The notes: generated from the letters alone by a model not told the origin. A stretch of 64,000 bases of DNA from Helicoverpa zea (GCF_022581195.2 NC_061474.1:1116001-1180000), one strand, 5' to 3'. Positions 45,255 through 56,751 are shown, counted from the first letter of the stretch. Numbers and translations: made by a program.

Positions 45255-45660
45255 TCATTTGGGGTCGGCGCAGCATGTTTTCTTCTTCCATACTCCTCTA
45301 TCTCCCGTCATCTCACAAGTAACATTCTTTCTTACCATATCTACTTTCACACAATCCATCCATCGTTTTTTTGGTCTTCCTCTTCCACTATATCCGTCCA
45401 CGTTCATACTCATCACCTTCCTCACAACATGACTCTCATTCCTCCGCATCACATGCCCATACCACGACAGCCGGTTTCCACGCAGTTTTTCTGATACCGG
45501 CGCCACTTTCAAACTTCCTCTTATATACTCATTCCTCACTCTATCCATTCGCGTAACTCCACACATACCTCTTAACATTCTCATCTCTGCCGCATGCAAT
45601 TGTCTTTCATTCGTCGCTTTTGTGGGCCAGCACTCTGACCATACTCTTGTAAATTTTCCC
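45255..45660 (-). pseudogene. RTE-like ORF C-terminus in shifted frame
   Basis: Continues the RTE protein from WSECWPTKATNER through MRMLRGMCGVTRMDR, SWYGHVMRR and GYSGRGRPKKRWMDCVK to CCADPK and a stop at 45255. The join with the RT frame lies near 45650-45630. Codons at the join look like loss of a short stretch, probably a small deletion between short identical sequences; that cause is inferred. Confidence 0.85.
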
Positions 45661-46839
45661 CTTAAGTTTAAGGGGAATACGAGGGTCACAAGTTGTTCCC
45701 GTTACCTGCCGCCATTTCATCCATCCTGCGTTAATTCTGTGCGTAACTGTCCGATCTATTTCGCCATCGCCCTGAATAAGCGAACCGAGGTACCGGAAAT
45801 CGGAGCAGACTGGAAGAAGTGCGTTATCAAGCGCTATGGCTTCAGGACTGGAGAGGCCGCCGAAATCGCAGAACATGTATTCGGTCTTGGTTCTGCTGAT
45901 TTTTAAGCCAACATTCTCCAGTCTCTGTTGCCAACTCCCCAATCTGCTCTGGATCTCAGGTCCGTCTTCACTAACCAGGACGATGTCGTCGGCAAACAGC
46001 ATGCACCAGGGTGCCTCCTCCTGTATGTCCGCCGTCAAGGCGTCCATAATAAGCAGGAAGAGGTAAGGACTTAAAGCAGACCCTTGGTGCAGGCCCACAG
46101 CCACACTGAACTGGTCAGTATTGCCGGCCGACGATCGGACATACGTACAGGACTGCCTGTACATCGCACGAACTAACTCCACATACTTCCCAGGCACACC
46201 TTTCTCTTTCATGGCCCACCACAACACTTCCCGAGGCACCCTATCATACGCTTTCTCAAGGTCAATGAACACCATGTGCAGATTCCTGTGCACACGTCTG
46301 TACTTCTCGCACAATTGGCGAAGTGCGAAGATGGCGTCCATTGTCCCTCGACCTGGCATAAACCCAAATTGGTTTTGGGTAATTTCACTCTCTTCTCGCA
46401 CTCTTTTCTCTATCACTTTCTCCCATACCTTCATAGTATGCGACATGAGCTTTATCCCTCTATAGTTGCCGCAATCTTGCACATCCCCTTTATTCTTGAA
46501 GATGGGCACTAGCGAACTACTGCACCATTCTTGCGGGATGACTTCTTCATGCAGCAACTTATTGAAGAATAAAGTTAGCCACATACACCCGTTCCTCTTT
46601 AATACCTTCCATACTTCAGCTGGTATATCATCAGGGCCCAAGGCCTTTCCATTTTTCACACTTCCAAGCGCTCTTTCAACCTCATCCATGCTAATTTCTC
46701 TTACCAATCCCTTATTTACTTGTGCCTCTTGGAGTATTCCATTCCAAACATTCTCTTCATTCATAAGCTTTTCAAAATAAACCTTCCATATCTCTTTTAT
46801 TTCCTCATCTTTACATAAAACCTTGCCAGATTCATCTAG
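45607..46839 (-). pseudogene. RTE-like reverse transcriptase, truncated and frameshifted
   Basis: Reverse transcriptase of about 410 residues in one frame. Motifs in order: GKALGPDDIPAEVWK, NYRGIKLMSHTMKVWEK, QNQFGFMPGRGTMDAIF, motif A FIDLEKAYDRV, GSALSPYLF, and motif C FADD (codons near 45986-46000). It would copy element RNA at a nicked target. The upstream ATG at 46866 lies in flanking host DNA, so there is no native start. After LKLKGKIYKSMVR the frame shifts, leaving a short wrong-frame tail ending at 45607; the true C-terminus continues in the next frame. Non-functional here. Confidence 0.88.
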
Positions 46840-46856
46840 AACTATGTGAAATTCAT

Positions 46857-47204
46857 GGCTAAGCATTTACTTCAGGCATGTGGTAAATTCGATTTGGTTG
46901 CGATCGACCGATATGTATGTAGGTACCTTAATTAAGTATGTACCTAAACTGTATTTTTGAGAATTTATCGTGAGCATGTACACTAGCAAACGCGTTGCAG
47001 GCCTTTTTGTTAAAACTAATAAAAGTTCACACAATAATTTCAGCTGTTAAATTTGAAGATACAAACGTCGCCACTTCAGCGAATTAAAAAAAAAAACACA
47101 CACAGAGCAGCAAAGATCGAAACATTTCTCGAAAGTAAATAAAAATAATATGAAAAACAAAACAGTGGATAGGTACAAAAAAAACTGAAATTCCTCCTTT
47201 ATAT
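46857..47204. other. unassigned sequence
   Basis: Nothing recognised. Confidence 0.35.
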
Positions 47205-47775
47205 AAAAAACCGGCCAAGTGCGAGTCGGACTCGTGCACGAAGGGTTCCGTAAATTACAGTTAAATCAACCTATCTCAAAAACTATAAGAGATACTTTGA
47301 TCAAACCAAAAATCGTTGAAAGAGTTAATTAGCATGCATCACCTCTATTTTTTTTAGAATTTTATACCCCGTAGTTATAAAAATAGAGGGGGGGGGACAT
47401 ACTTTTTACGACTTTGAGAGCTGATATCTCAAAAACCGTTCACTTTAAGAAAAATGTTTTTTAGAAAACTTTATATCATTTTAAAAGACCTTTCCATTGA
47501 TACCCCACACGGGTATGTACATCGAAAAAAAAAATTTCATCCCTCAGTTACATGTATGGGGGGCCCCACCCCCAATTCTTTTTTTTACTATTTAGTGTCA
47601 TATTTTTGTAGCGGTTCATACAACACATATTCCCATCAAATTTCATCACTGTAGTACTTATAGTTTCCGAGTAAATCGGCTGTGACAGACGGACAGACGG
47701 ACAGACGGACAGACGGACATGACGAAACTATAAGGGTTCCGTTTTTGCCATTTTGGCTACGGAACCCTAAAAATG
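47205..47775 (+). repeat. repeat Q, lepidopteran interspersed repeat
   Basis: Begins CCGGCCAAGTGCGAGTCGGA-CTCGTGCACG, with AGGGTTCCGTA at 47242, several GACGGACA units at 47690-47720, and ends TACGGAACCCT at 47759. The GGGTTCCGTA and TACGGAACCC motifs are inverted near the ends. I recognise the wording as a widespread lepidopteran repeat; class not certain. No coding capacity; the frame at 47454 is chance. Confidence 0.6.
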
Positions 47776-48625
47776 GCGGCACAATATAACAATTGATCCG
47801 TTTTCATTTTCCGCACAGCATGGTGTAATCAGATTTGAATACGACAAAAAACATAGAGAATGCCAGATGCTTATTCTCACGTAAGTTTGTATTACGTCTC
47901 ATAGTAAGCGAAGCGGTAGCGATAGCGGGTAACGGGCTCGGGGAAAATACGCTAAGTTATAAAAAATAAGTTTGTAAAACTTTTTTAACCTTTTTTAACT
48001 TTGTTTAATCTGTATAATTACTTGAAAAAAAAAATAAAACAAAGCATAGTTTTGTCAAAATAATGCCGAGATTTACGAGTCCATAAGCATGTGTTTGTGG
48101 ATATATACGAAATATTCATACTTGATTTGTTACTATTTGCTAGAGTGAGTAAATATTAATGTTTCTTCAGATTTCAACAGTGGAAGTCAAAATGGGGAAT
48201 AAGTTTTTGGAAAATAGTATTCTAACGAGTGAATTAATATTACTCCATTCCCACCTATTAAACAACTAGGCTTTTGTTTACACATAAAATCGTTTCCCAA
48301 AAATATCTGGCTATGGAAGAAACTCAAAAAAAACTAAACAATATGTCAATGTTAAATAGGTTAAATGTTAACTTGATTTTACTGTAAGTATCTCGCATAC
48401 AATAAACTTAATTGTTCACAAAACTTAATAGCAATTCAAACGAACTAAAGCACCCTATTATTTACCCGCTTGCACTACTACCAAATCCCAAAGCGTCCCC
48501 CAAATGTAATTCAATATACACAGTTTCTCAGATTTCAATCGAGTAGGTGAGAATTTCAACACAATACCAAACGCGGTTACAACGATTCTAACCAAATAAT
48601 ATCCTATTTGAGTGTAAGGAAGTAT
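47776..48625. other. unassigned AT-rich sequence
   Basis: Nothing recognised. Confidence 0.35.
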
Positions 48626-48673
48626 CATGGAGAATAAAATAACTAGCGGAGGTGCCATAACGGAAAATCTCCT

Positions 48674-48837
48674 GTTACTGTTACTGTTACAGCCTTTTTA
48701 TCGTCCCACTGCTGGGCACAGGCCTCCTCTCACATGGAGAAGGATTGAGCATTAATCACCACGCTTGCTCAATGCGGGTTGGTGATTTCAGACTTTATAG
48801 TCCAGGTTTCCTCAAGATGTTTTGTTAGGAAAATCTC
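48674..48837 (-). mobile_element. SINE-B 3' part with 12-bp target duplication
   Basis: Flanked by GGAAAATCTCCT at 48662-48673 and 48838-48849. The minus-strand 3' end shows CAGTAACAGTAACAG repeats, then AGGAGGCCTGTGCCCAGCAG. The head is missing. Confidence 0.8.
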
Positions 48838-48904
48838 CTAAGCGCGCTAAAATGCGGGGAACGAAGAACTTTATTTTATCACCCCTTTTTATCTGAAATC
48901 ATGG

Positions 48905-49020
48905 AAAAACTTGTCCTGCTGTGGGTTAGCGTGAGGGAGTGACAGGCTTTTACTGATTAAAACCTATCCTGTTTCCTTCGTAGGCCTTTTATGTACCAGG
49001 GCCGCGGTAACTCTTTTGAA
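48905..49020 (-). repeat. R1-like LINE 3'-UTR fragment
   Basis: In plus orientation CTGTGGGTTAGCGTGAGGGA and GGCCTTTTATGTACCAGGGC, as at 55230-55320. No coding part. Confidence 0.65.
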
Positions 49021-49247
49021 CAATACTGTAGCAATGTTTTCGCCCTTATACGCCTTCTTTGGACCCGATCAAATTTTGTAATACCAAATATCGTTGACAT
49101 ATGACCCAAAGAACCCGAAAACCTATCTAGCTCACTAGTAACTAATCGTTTCGTCACGCACTATACGAATTTGATCTAGGAGAAGGCACCTGACCTACCT
49201 GCATTATGGCATCTCTGCTCATGTTTACCATCACCTTACTCTGTGAT

Positions 49248-50814
49248 AAGGTGCTATTGGAAGTCGATTCATCATTGTCTAACTTGAAATTACGGGACTG
49301 GTTACAATGGCTTCAGAATTATGTGAAACGTTATTTGTAATGGGTTTCATCATTTCCTTGTGCTTCTTATAATGCCAGTTTGGTTTCGTTTTGAAGTTCA
49401 TTTGTTATCGAAATTACTTTGTCAGGTTAAACCTGTTTGACTTCGTGTGTCTTTGATGGTTTATTCTTGAATAGCATGACAATGATCGTGTGAGACAATC
49501 ACAAAAGCGCATTGTGTATAACTTTTGTCTGGAGTTGATGATTTTCCAAATATCTTTGTAACCAATTTTATCCAAAGACCAGCTCGAGCCAGCGCCTCCA
49601 CGCACCTTTATTAAAAGCCTTTCTAGATAAATCGGCATTCTAACACTGAAATCCACATATATACATCCACAATACTAATTAAGTATTGTGGATGAGATTC
49701 AATGTCTCAGATCTTTTGCAGGCAGAAATACAGCACCCAAATATAACTTACAATATACAATTCGCCGGATTGAAATAACTATTTTGACAGCCGCATTCCC
49801 AAATTTACACATTCGCTTGTTAATTCCAAGATTTTTACCTCCCTTCGCCACCAATAACCAACAGCTTAAAACCAGACTATAATTTAAGAACAACGCAGTA
49901 GGCACGTTTATTAATGAGGTTCAATTAAAGCCTCGGAACGTTCGGAAATTGCAGAGAAAAGCCAACATCGAAAAAAGAAGATCCGTTCCCGATATTAATA
50001 CATGGGATTTTAGCGACGGAGCGAACGGAGCGAGCGGAGCAAAAAATGGTACCATCTGCTCAACATAGTCCACATATTATATTTACCAATACGTCATTTA
50101 TTTCGAAGTGATGCATGGATGTAAACGGGAAACGAGACGTCGTGAAAATGTATATGAGAATCCAAATGGAGAAACTTATTGAGGGCGGGTCTCATTTATT
50201 TAGGTTTTTTATATTTGTATGTTTAGTCTAAATATGTGGTGTATTAAAAGCCTCCTTTGCAGGCCTTTTTTGGCACCACTTATATTTCAGTAACCAGGGG
50301 AGTAGGTATTTACATACACAATGGGTCACTCACGCTTTGGCGTCTATCTATCAGAAGGTCAGAAGCTTACAACTGAGCAATATGTGTGTAGCTGGCAAAA
50401 TAAAGAGTCTTCTAATCTTTCGCAATCCTTTGTGACAAATATTTGATTCAATCTTCTCTCTAAAGTTTTTTTATCCTACGACATCTACCAAAGTTATACT
50501 TCTCATATTTTGTTCCTCTCTACCAACACGCCGTAAAGACAACAGAATCTTTTTAAAAGCAACTGCAATCGATAACTCAATTACTCTGACAACCAGCCAC
50601 CGTGATGGTACTTTCCCACTTAGGATTAGGGTACGTAATAAGGCCGGGGGTCTGGCCAGCATTCCAAAAGGGGTGGCAACCCCCTTGGATATTGGTTATG
50701 CAAATATCAACGTTAAGCGGGACTGCCAGGAAATTGAGATTTTCACATTACGTTGCTAGGGTGTTAATTTTTTGAATGATTCGTAACCTATTTTTGTAGG
50801 CACAATGGGTTTGT
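49248..50814. other. unassigned; small perfect hairpin at 49664-49694
   Basis: CATCCACAATACT and AGTATTGTGGATG form a 13-bp stem with a 5-nt loop. A GGAGCGAACGGAGCGAGC phrase lies near 50018-50038. No gene recognised. Confidence 0.4.
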
Positions 50815-51080
50815 GTTGATGTATGTTTTTGAGTGATGAGTTTCAAAATGGTTTCGGTGTGAAAGTTGATTATGGCTGGAAAGAATGTTACTTTTGAGAT
50901 GACGGTAGACAGAAGAGTACCTATGGAAGAAGAAAACATGCTATTGTACTCACACGTATTTTTTTTTTTGTAATGTCCTTCTCTATGTTTGTTTTGGTGT
51001 ACAATAAAGTATATTCTATCTATCTATCTGCGCCGACCCCAAATACAAGATTGGAATAAGGGCAGGATGATGATGATGAT
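50815..51080 (+). mobile_element. RTE-like LINE 3' end, split by another insertion
   Basis: AATGTTACTTTTGAGATGAC and GAAGAAGAAAACATGC at 50884-50941 correspond to the coding end of the RTE element; GCGCCGACCCCAAATACAAG and a GATGATGATGATG tail follow at 51029-51080. Between them about 88 bp of foreign sequence is inserted. Confidence 0.65.
50942..51029 (+). repeat. retroelement 3' tail inserted in RTE fragment
   Basis: A poly(T) run, then GTGTACAATAAAGTATATTC with an AATAAA signal at 51003 and a (CTAT)n microsatellite tail. This resembles the end of another LINE or SINE. Confidence 0.5.
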
Positions 51081-51973
51081 GTGCTTAAAATGGTTTTTTA
51101 TTCACAAAATTATGTATATTTGTAGACTGCCTCACTGTACTACTAGCTGAGTATAATACAGGAGGTCTTATAAGAATGTCATAGGTACAAAGTTCCAGAA
51201 ATTCTCAAGTGTAGACTTGAACCCAGTTGGTGTCAATAGGCTCATTTACATAGAACTTAAACACAACTGGTGGAGTAGAGCACTAGTCTCTCAACGTAGG
51301 CATTCGGTGTATATAGGTGTAAATCTATATTTCTGGGAACTGAGAACTAAGAAGTCTTTTGTTTTGGGAAGATGGAAATCAAACGTAGGAAGATTTTGAA
51401 TGTTAATATGTATGTATGTAGTTAGAAATACATATGTGTATCTATATGTAAAATCACTTGTGTATATAAGTAAAAGTTCTGCTTACTATGGGACTATGTA
51501 GATGTGTGAACGTGGGAAGGATAAGTACTATATTTTTAGCATAAGCTTCATAATTTCTGATGTTTAGCAGGGCAAATACAATGAGTTGTTAATATGAGGA
51601 TGATAATAAGTATTATGATGTACTAATGAACGTGTACCAAAGCACAGGATTAGAAGCAATAGAACTGTATGTTGTATTTCCAAAATGCGACCTTAAAATC
51701 TTCAGAAAGCGAGGGTTTTTTTTATAAAGGCCAGCAAAGTGATTACCGTTGGTATTGGCCATGGGCGGCAATAAGCGCACTCGAATATTAATTGAAAATA
51801 AAATATTTAAACCGATAATACTTTAGCTTTTAAAACAATACCAATATCCTGAAAGTCCAAAATCCAAAATTCAATTTCCTAAAAAATCCTCGACTATATT
51901 TTCTAAAATTTCAAAACTTAATCCGCATTCGCTAAGAGGTCCTACTCTGACATGAATTGAAAATGGTCGAGCC
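51081..51973. other. unassigned sequence
   Basis: Nothing recognised. TATG-rich repeats near 51400-51420. Confidence 0.35.
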
Positions 51974-52275
51974 CACGGAGAACAAAATGACTAGCGGAGA
52001 TGTCATAACACAAAATCTCCTAAGAAAGTAGCGCGCTAAAATGAGTGTGTTCTTCCGACTAGGAACGTTACTAGCTCCGCCCTTACATGCCTTCTTTAGA
52101 ACCCGGTCATTACTTTCTAAATAAAATCACCAATAAATCAAGATCAATCTTTGACATATTAGTTTTAATTTGACAGTACTAACTGGTCACGCCTACCGTA
52201 TGTTATATTGACCTACAAGAAGGTACCCGACCTACCTTCCTTATAGCATCTCCACTATCTTTCCCTCCTCCGTGA
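51974..52275 (+). mobile_element. MITE-A copy 3, uninterrupted
   Basis: The cleanest copy of MITE-A, 302 bp: CACGGAGAACAAAATGACTA-GCGGAGATGTCATAAC at the left and CTTATAGCATCTCCACTATC-TTTCCCTCCTCCGTGAT at the right. No nested insertion, no coding capacity. Confidence 0.8.
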
Positions 52276-52544
52276 TCAAGCTCAATATTGTGGAGAAAGA
52301 TTATTTTTTGGATCTTCCATGGATGAAATTGATAAGGTATGTTGGGTCTGACGTTCTGACGTGACAAGAACGTGGAATGACAATAGAATATGGATCGTGG
52401 TCATTCGGTTCCGTTCGTGTAACACCTGGGCTTATCGTATTGGAAATTTTGAGCTTAGGATTTATTTTTTTCTTTGGGTTTTGAGGCTGTTGTGGATTAT
52501 TGATTTGAGATGGTTTTAATCATTTATTTGAGATGTTAACTAGC
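52276..52544. other. unassigned sequence
   Basis: Nothing recognised. Confidence 0.3.
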
Positions 52545-52690
52545 TTGTGCCAGCGGTTTCAACCGCATGAGATAAAAAGTAACCTATAAACTCCCTAAAT
52601 AAATGGGTTAAATTAACACTGAAATATTTTTTCAATAAATAATTATAAGACCAGTTCCTTAGGTTAGCGCGTTCAAAGAAATAAACCCTT
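52545..52690 (-). repeat. repeat L copy, minus strand
   Basis: In plus orientation GCTTGTGCCAGCGGTTTCAA, then AAATAAATGGGTTAAATTAA and 'ccttcaactttatataacta'. Confidence 0.5.
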
Positions 52691-54889
52691 CAACTTTATA
52701 TAACTAATAAAAAATGAAAAAAGAAAGCCTTCCTATTATTTAGAAATCGAATTTGTCTCCCAAAAACAAACAATAAACCCAATCTCAAAACATTCCATCT
52801 TCAATACATTAAATTAATTCCTCTCACTAGCGATAGATGGCGCTTACCCCAGCTTTGGTATCATCAATTCGTTCATTAATACGGACGTTAAGATCCTCAT
52901 CTATGCAATTATATCCCAGTTTTACGATTCCAAGGGCTTTTGTTTGTCCTTATCTGGGAACGGGTTATATTTGTTTAAGTTCAAACTGTTTGCCTTTGAT
53001 GTTTTGAACGTCCGCTTCGGGATATTATTGAAGGACAAAAGGGACTCTGTTTTGTTGTTGTTTCTGCAGTTTGTCAAAATCTAGACCTTCCGGGTAACTA
53101 GGTATATTCTGTCGATGTAAAAAAACACTTGTAATACATCAAATAGATAAATAATTTGTTCAAATGGTGAAACAAACTCATCGTTCCAAAATGCCATTTC
53201 CTTTTTCCATGGGAAAACCGCCAAACGAAATCGCACAAAAACATATTTAATTTAAACTCTATAATCCAGAATTCCAGTTAAAACCAGTTCGATCAACACG
53301 AAACCGGTTTAAAGCAGTTTAGAAGCAAAACGAACGGGAACCAGTCAAATATTTTACTACAAAACGATTGTTGTAAAAACTGGAGAAGTTTTCGAACGAA
53401 AGTTTTTACTTAAACGGGAAAATATCAGCTTTCCGAACGTAGCAAATGTGATTTTGTGATGAATTGACAGAAAGTAGGTTACGAACTATTAAGGCGGAAG
53501 AAGTTTTGTAACGTTTTTAGTTTTATCTCTCATATATATTTTTTGGGGAAAGCCAATGAAGAATGTTGGGATTTTTTGGTGTATTATCCGTATTTCAGCT
53601 ACTTGTATCGTAATGTGGAAATTCGCATGAATACCTATATACTTTTTAGTTTAACATGCGTAACCGTACGACTAGTAGAAAATATAATGTTATTTTGAAA
53701 AATCTTTATTATTTTAAATCAGAGGTTTGTTTTACCAGTCCTTAATATACCAAATAGTCATTGATATGAAATAATATCCCTGTGTGACTCCATATATTTG
53801 TCTTTTGTGGCTAAGATTTTTTATAGCAGTTCTAGAAAAATAACGTTGCCTTTTAAAATAGAATTAGTAGTCGTTTGGATAGTTTATATATCACATACTT
53901 AAATATATACTCAAAAAGGTATAATTGAAAAGTTTTTTTTTTGTGTTTTTACTTATAAAAACCACTATAGAAAATCAGGAATGGAGTTATTAGGGAAAAT
54001 TTACGAGCAGAAGTAAAATAACGTTACATAACACATTACATTGGAACTCCCAAAAGATTCCGAAGCACATAGGTGGACTATTTTCCTGAAAGTCCACCCA
54101 TTACCAGGCGAGAGTACTAAATCTTCATTACTCAAGCCATTTTATACCATTACGCTAAGAACTTAAGGCATATAATTGCTTAACGACTGGAGGGAAAAAT
54201 GCTGAGGTGGAAAAAAAAGTTTGGTAAATACCGCTATATCATAACGACTGAGATTTATGGAGTGAGCAGAGTAGTAAGACTTTTGTTTATAGGATCGCGT
54301 GTTTTTTTGATAATAACTACAAGGTGATGGGCGCTGTAGCTTGTATGTGTATGTTGGAAGAACTTGTGCTACATATGTATTGAATTTTTGCTACGGTAAA
54401 GTATATTGGGTAAGCAGCAATTGGAAATTTTTTAAAGACCAATAAAGGTGCTATGTTTTTGAGAAATTTAGTTCTTTTTGATTAAATATTTCAATGTAGT
54501 TCTTAGCAGGAACTCCTGGTATCTGTGATTTTTAAGTTTGCAACACTCCTTTATTTTATTTGGCATTGCTTCTGAGAAATTTGTCATTAAACAACACGGT
54601 AACATCGGTTGTATCAATATTTTAGCTAGATTATACTTCATTTTGCTTTATTTGACCTCAAAACATTACAGTAATTTATTTTATGTTTTACATATTGATG
54701 TAAATACACTGTCTTACTACACATTAGACAGGGACTAGTATAAACTCCTGTGTTTTAGAGGTGCTCCGCTAAAATTGCCTTATTTATGAGATTTAGCTGG
54801 ATTTTCAAGATGGCGACCGGTGTTGATCTCAAAAATTGTGTCGTTAAAGTATAATCTTTGAGAGCCGGTGAAAAGGGAATGAAAGGATT
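52691..54889. other. unassigned AT-rich sequence
   Basis: 2.2 kb with no gene or dispersed repeat recognised. Confidence 0.4.
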
Positions 54890-54894
54890 TTTCC

Positions 54895-54945
54895 TTCAGG
54901 ATATATCGTCTTCTTTGCCCAGCAGTGGGACAGCATGGCTAAAAA
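54895..54945 (+). repeat. LINE C-terminal scrap
   Basis: TTTGCCCAGCAGTGGGACAG encodes FAQQWDSM, matching the LINE C-terminus at 36890-36918; too short to place further. Confidence 0.4.
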
Positions 54946-55162
54946 AATATAAAGGTATAAAATATCTTAGAATAGCGTGACGTTCACGAAGTCTTAGGTT
55001 CGATTCCCGGGTCGGGCTTATTGCTTTTTAGGTTTAAAGAAACTTTCACTAAGTAACCCAAAGTCTAAAAGTTGGTGATTAACATACCAGCGCGTCGTTT
55101 ATATCGGTGCTGCATCTGATCTCTCCCCGGTCATGTCAAATTACAGTGCCGTTGAGAGTGAG

Positions 55163-55946
55163 GGAATATAGAGTGTACTTTTTTTTTTTTTTTTTTAGCG
55201 ACGTAAAATCATCAAATGACCCCTCCCGCTGTGGGTTAGCAGCGGTGAGGGAGTGTCAGACTCTTACTGACTAAAATCGTCGTGTTCCGTCATAGGCCTT
55301 TTATGTACCAGGGCCGCGGTATCTCTTTCGAACAACCCGCAGCCCCGGCAGGCCTTGGCCCTGCTGGGCCCCGCTGGGGTTGCTGACATCTCTTTGAGGA
55401 GCGCGTGGAACAACGCGCGCCGTCGACACGGGTCTGTCGTCTAGAAAGACAGAGGGACGATGAGCCACCCGAACTCACCGCCCACAGACCCACGCCTACG
55501 GTGGCCGGGAGTCATCTCGCGACACCCGGCGCCCATGGTGTCTACCTGGTCCAGCGCGGCGGCCGGGATGAGAGGTGCGAACTCTCTGGCGTTCCGCCTC
55601 CTCCTTCTCGAGCATGACCGCTTCGCAGAAGGAGGCGACGGCATCCCATTCCCTCTCGCCCCGGACCATGGCCTGAACCAGGGCCGGACGCGAGAGGTCG
55701 CCGCCGCCCAAAGCCTCGACGAGGACCCGGCGGTGCCCTTCCCATGCGGGGCACACCTGGACTGTGTGGTCCACCGTGTCCTCGGGGCTGTCCGCACAAT
55801 GGTGACACCCGGGCGCCTCCTCACGACCGATGCGGTGCAGGTACCTCCCGAAACAACCGTGTCCGGTGAGGACCTGCGTCATGCGGTACGTGAGGGCGCC
55901 GTGACTCCTCCCGAGCCACTCCTCAAAGAGGGATATAGAGTGTACT
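55163..55946 (-). mobile_element. 5'-truncated R1-like LINE with target duplication
   Basis: Element 55180-55929, minus strand. A poly(T) run at 55179-55196 is its poly(A) tail. Flanking repeats end in ATATAGAGTGTACT (55166-55179 and 55933-55946), extendable to 17 bp with one mismatch. The 3' UTR (55197-55497) is the source of the UTR fragments elsewhere. The fragment is far more GC-rich than its surroundings. Confidence 0.85.
55496..55929 (-). pseudogene. R1-clade LINE ORF2 C-terminal fragment
   Basis: About 144 codons, open from the truncation point through MTQVLTGHGCFGRYLHRIGR to a stop at 55496-55498. A CHHC-type motif is visible: CHHC, then DTVDHTVQVCPAW. This is the C-terminal zinc-binding region found in R1/TRAS/SART-type elements, with SFCEAVMLEKEEAERQR after it. 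RT and endonuclease domains are missing, so it is a dead 3' piece. Overlapping GC-rich frames on both strands are shadows. Confidence 0.82.
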
Positions 55947-56085
55947 TGTATTTACGCAAATGCTTGTGCACTATAATAATACGTTCTCTCATTAAAGGAA
56001 AAACAAACGAAAAAATTAAAATAAAAACATCTGAAGCTAATTAAATAGGTAACTCTAAATACCATACCAAAAAAAAAAACGATTA

Positions 56086-56274
56086 ACAGCCAGTTTCTTC
56101 ATCAAAAGTAAAAGCCAAAGTAAAAATCAAAGTAATATCTAACGTAAAAGTAACGGTCAAATTCATTTTTTCTATTAGTTTTGCTGTCACTTTAGCCTTG
56201 AAAAAACGAATTTGACCATTACTTTTACTTTAGACATTACTTTGACTTTTACTTTTGCTGAAGAAACTGGCCGT
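56086..56274. mobile_element. MITE-F, long hairpin element
   Basis: About 190 bp. Ends ACAGCCAGTTTCTTC and GAAGAAACTGGCCGT are inverted; imperfect pairing of AAAGTAAAAGCCAAAGTAAA with its complement extends nearly 80 bp, so the single strand is almost one hairpin. Flanks have TAA on both sides, but the exact duplication is unclear. Confidence 0.65.
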
Positions 56275-56520
56275 AAGCCAATACACTCAAATACAGAAGG
56301 ATTAAGTCAGCTTCTAAAAACAATAGTATTCTTTTTAAAGACCTGCCTAGGCCAGTCGTTACAGTTAAAATACTAAGTTGGACCGCATCCAGTTACACAG
56401 AGAAATGGGACGGTATTAAAATAATTGTGTAACTTTAACGGGATAAGAAATGCTTTTGGACGTAATTTTGTGATGTAAAGCAAGCAAAAATGTAAAGTTA
56501 GTTTTATCTAGACTCTAGAC

Positions 56521-56751
56521 TATAGTTCGGCCATTCAGAGAATGCGTTCCTGACACGTCGCGATTGAACTGACGACGTAATAACATTCATTGATTATTGA
56601 TATAATAATGTTGTTTTAATGCTCCTCAATTGTTAAAACGGTAAACAACCAGCAAAAATATTTTTATCGTAACTGCAACGCCATTGCAAAGTTACGTCGT
56701 CAGTTCAATCGCGACGTGTCAGGAACGCATTCTCTGAATGGCCGAACTATA
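56521..56751. mobile_element. MITE-C copy 1 with TA duplication
   Basis: 227 bp (56523-56749) between TA dinucleotides. Nearly perfect inverted ends of almost 60 bp start TAGTTCGGCCATTCAGAGAA. It is almost identical to the copy at 59910-60136. Non-coding; TA target suggests Tc1/mariner-type mobilisation, but its ends do not match the Tc1-type element at 9699. Confidence 0.88.

Larger units (their letters stand above)
45208..46856 (-). mobile_element. 5'-truncated RTE-like LINE with perfect target duplication
   Basis: Element 45225-46839 on the minus strand, between identical 17-bp repeats AACTATGTGAAATTCAT at 45208-45224 and 46840-46856. The 3' end carries GGAGGATGAGGATGATG, a GAT-type tail usual for RTE elements. 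The apurinic-like endonuclease and RT N-terminus are missing. Similar 3' ends lie at 17371 and 50815. A perfect duplication indicates a young insertion. Confidence 0.88.
48626..49247 (+). mobile_element. MITE-A copy 4 with two nested insertions
   Basis: Starts CATGGAGAATAAAATAACTA-GCGGAGGTG and ends ATTATGGCATCTCT...CTCTGTGAT. Inside are a SINE-B (48674-48837) with perfect 12-bp repeats and an R1-like UTR fragment (about 48905-49020). Confidence 0.75.
54965..55990 (+). repeat. SINE-C split by an R1-like LINE fragment
   Basis: A tRNA-like head with B box GGTTCGATTCCCGGGTCGGG near 54998 and the SINE-C body up to 55179 continue at 55947 with TGTATTTACGCAAATGCTTG. The same body is contiguous at 28265-28445. 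Confidence 0.7.

Noticed and set aside
45255..46780. Many plus-strand frames opposite the RTE element
   Set aside because: They are antisense shadows of the minus-strand reverse transcriptase.
55290..55882. Several long overlapping frames on both strands
   Set aside because: The region is GC-rich and stop-poor. Only the minus frame with the CHHC motif matches a known family; the rest are shadows.
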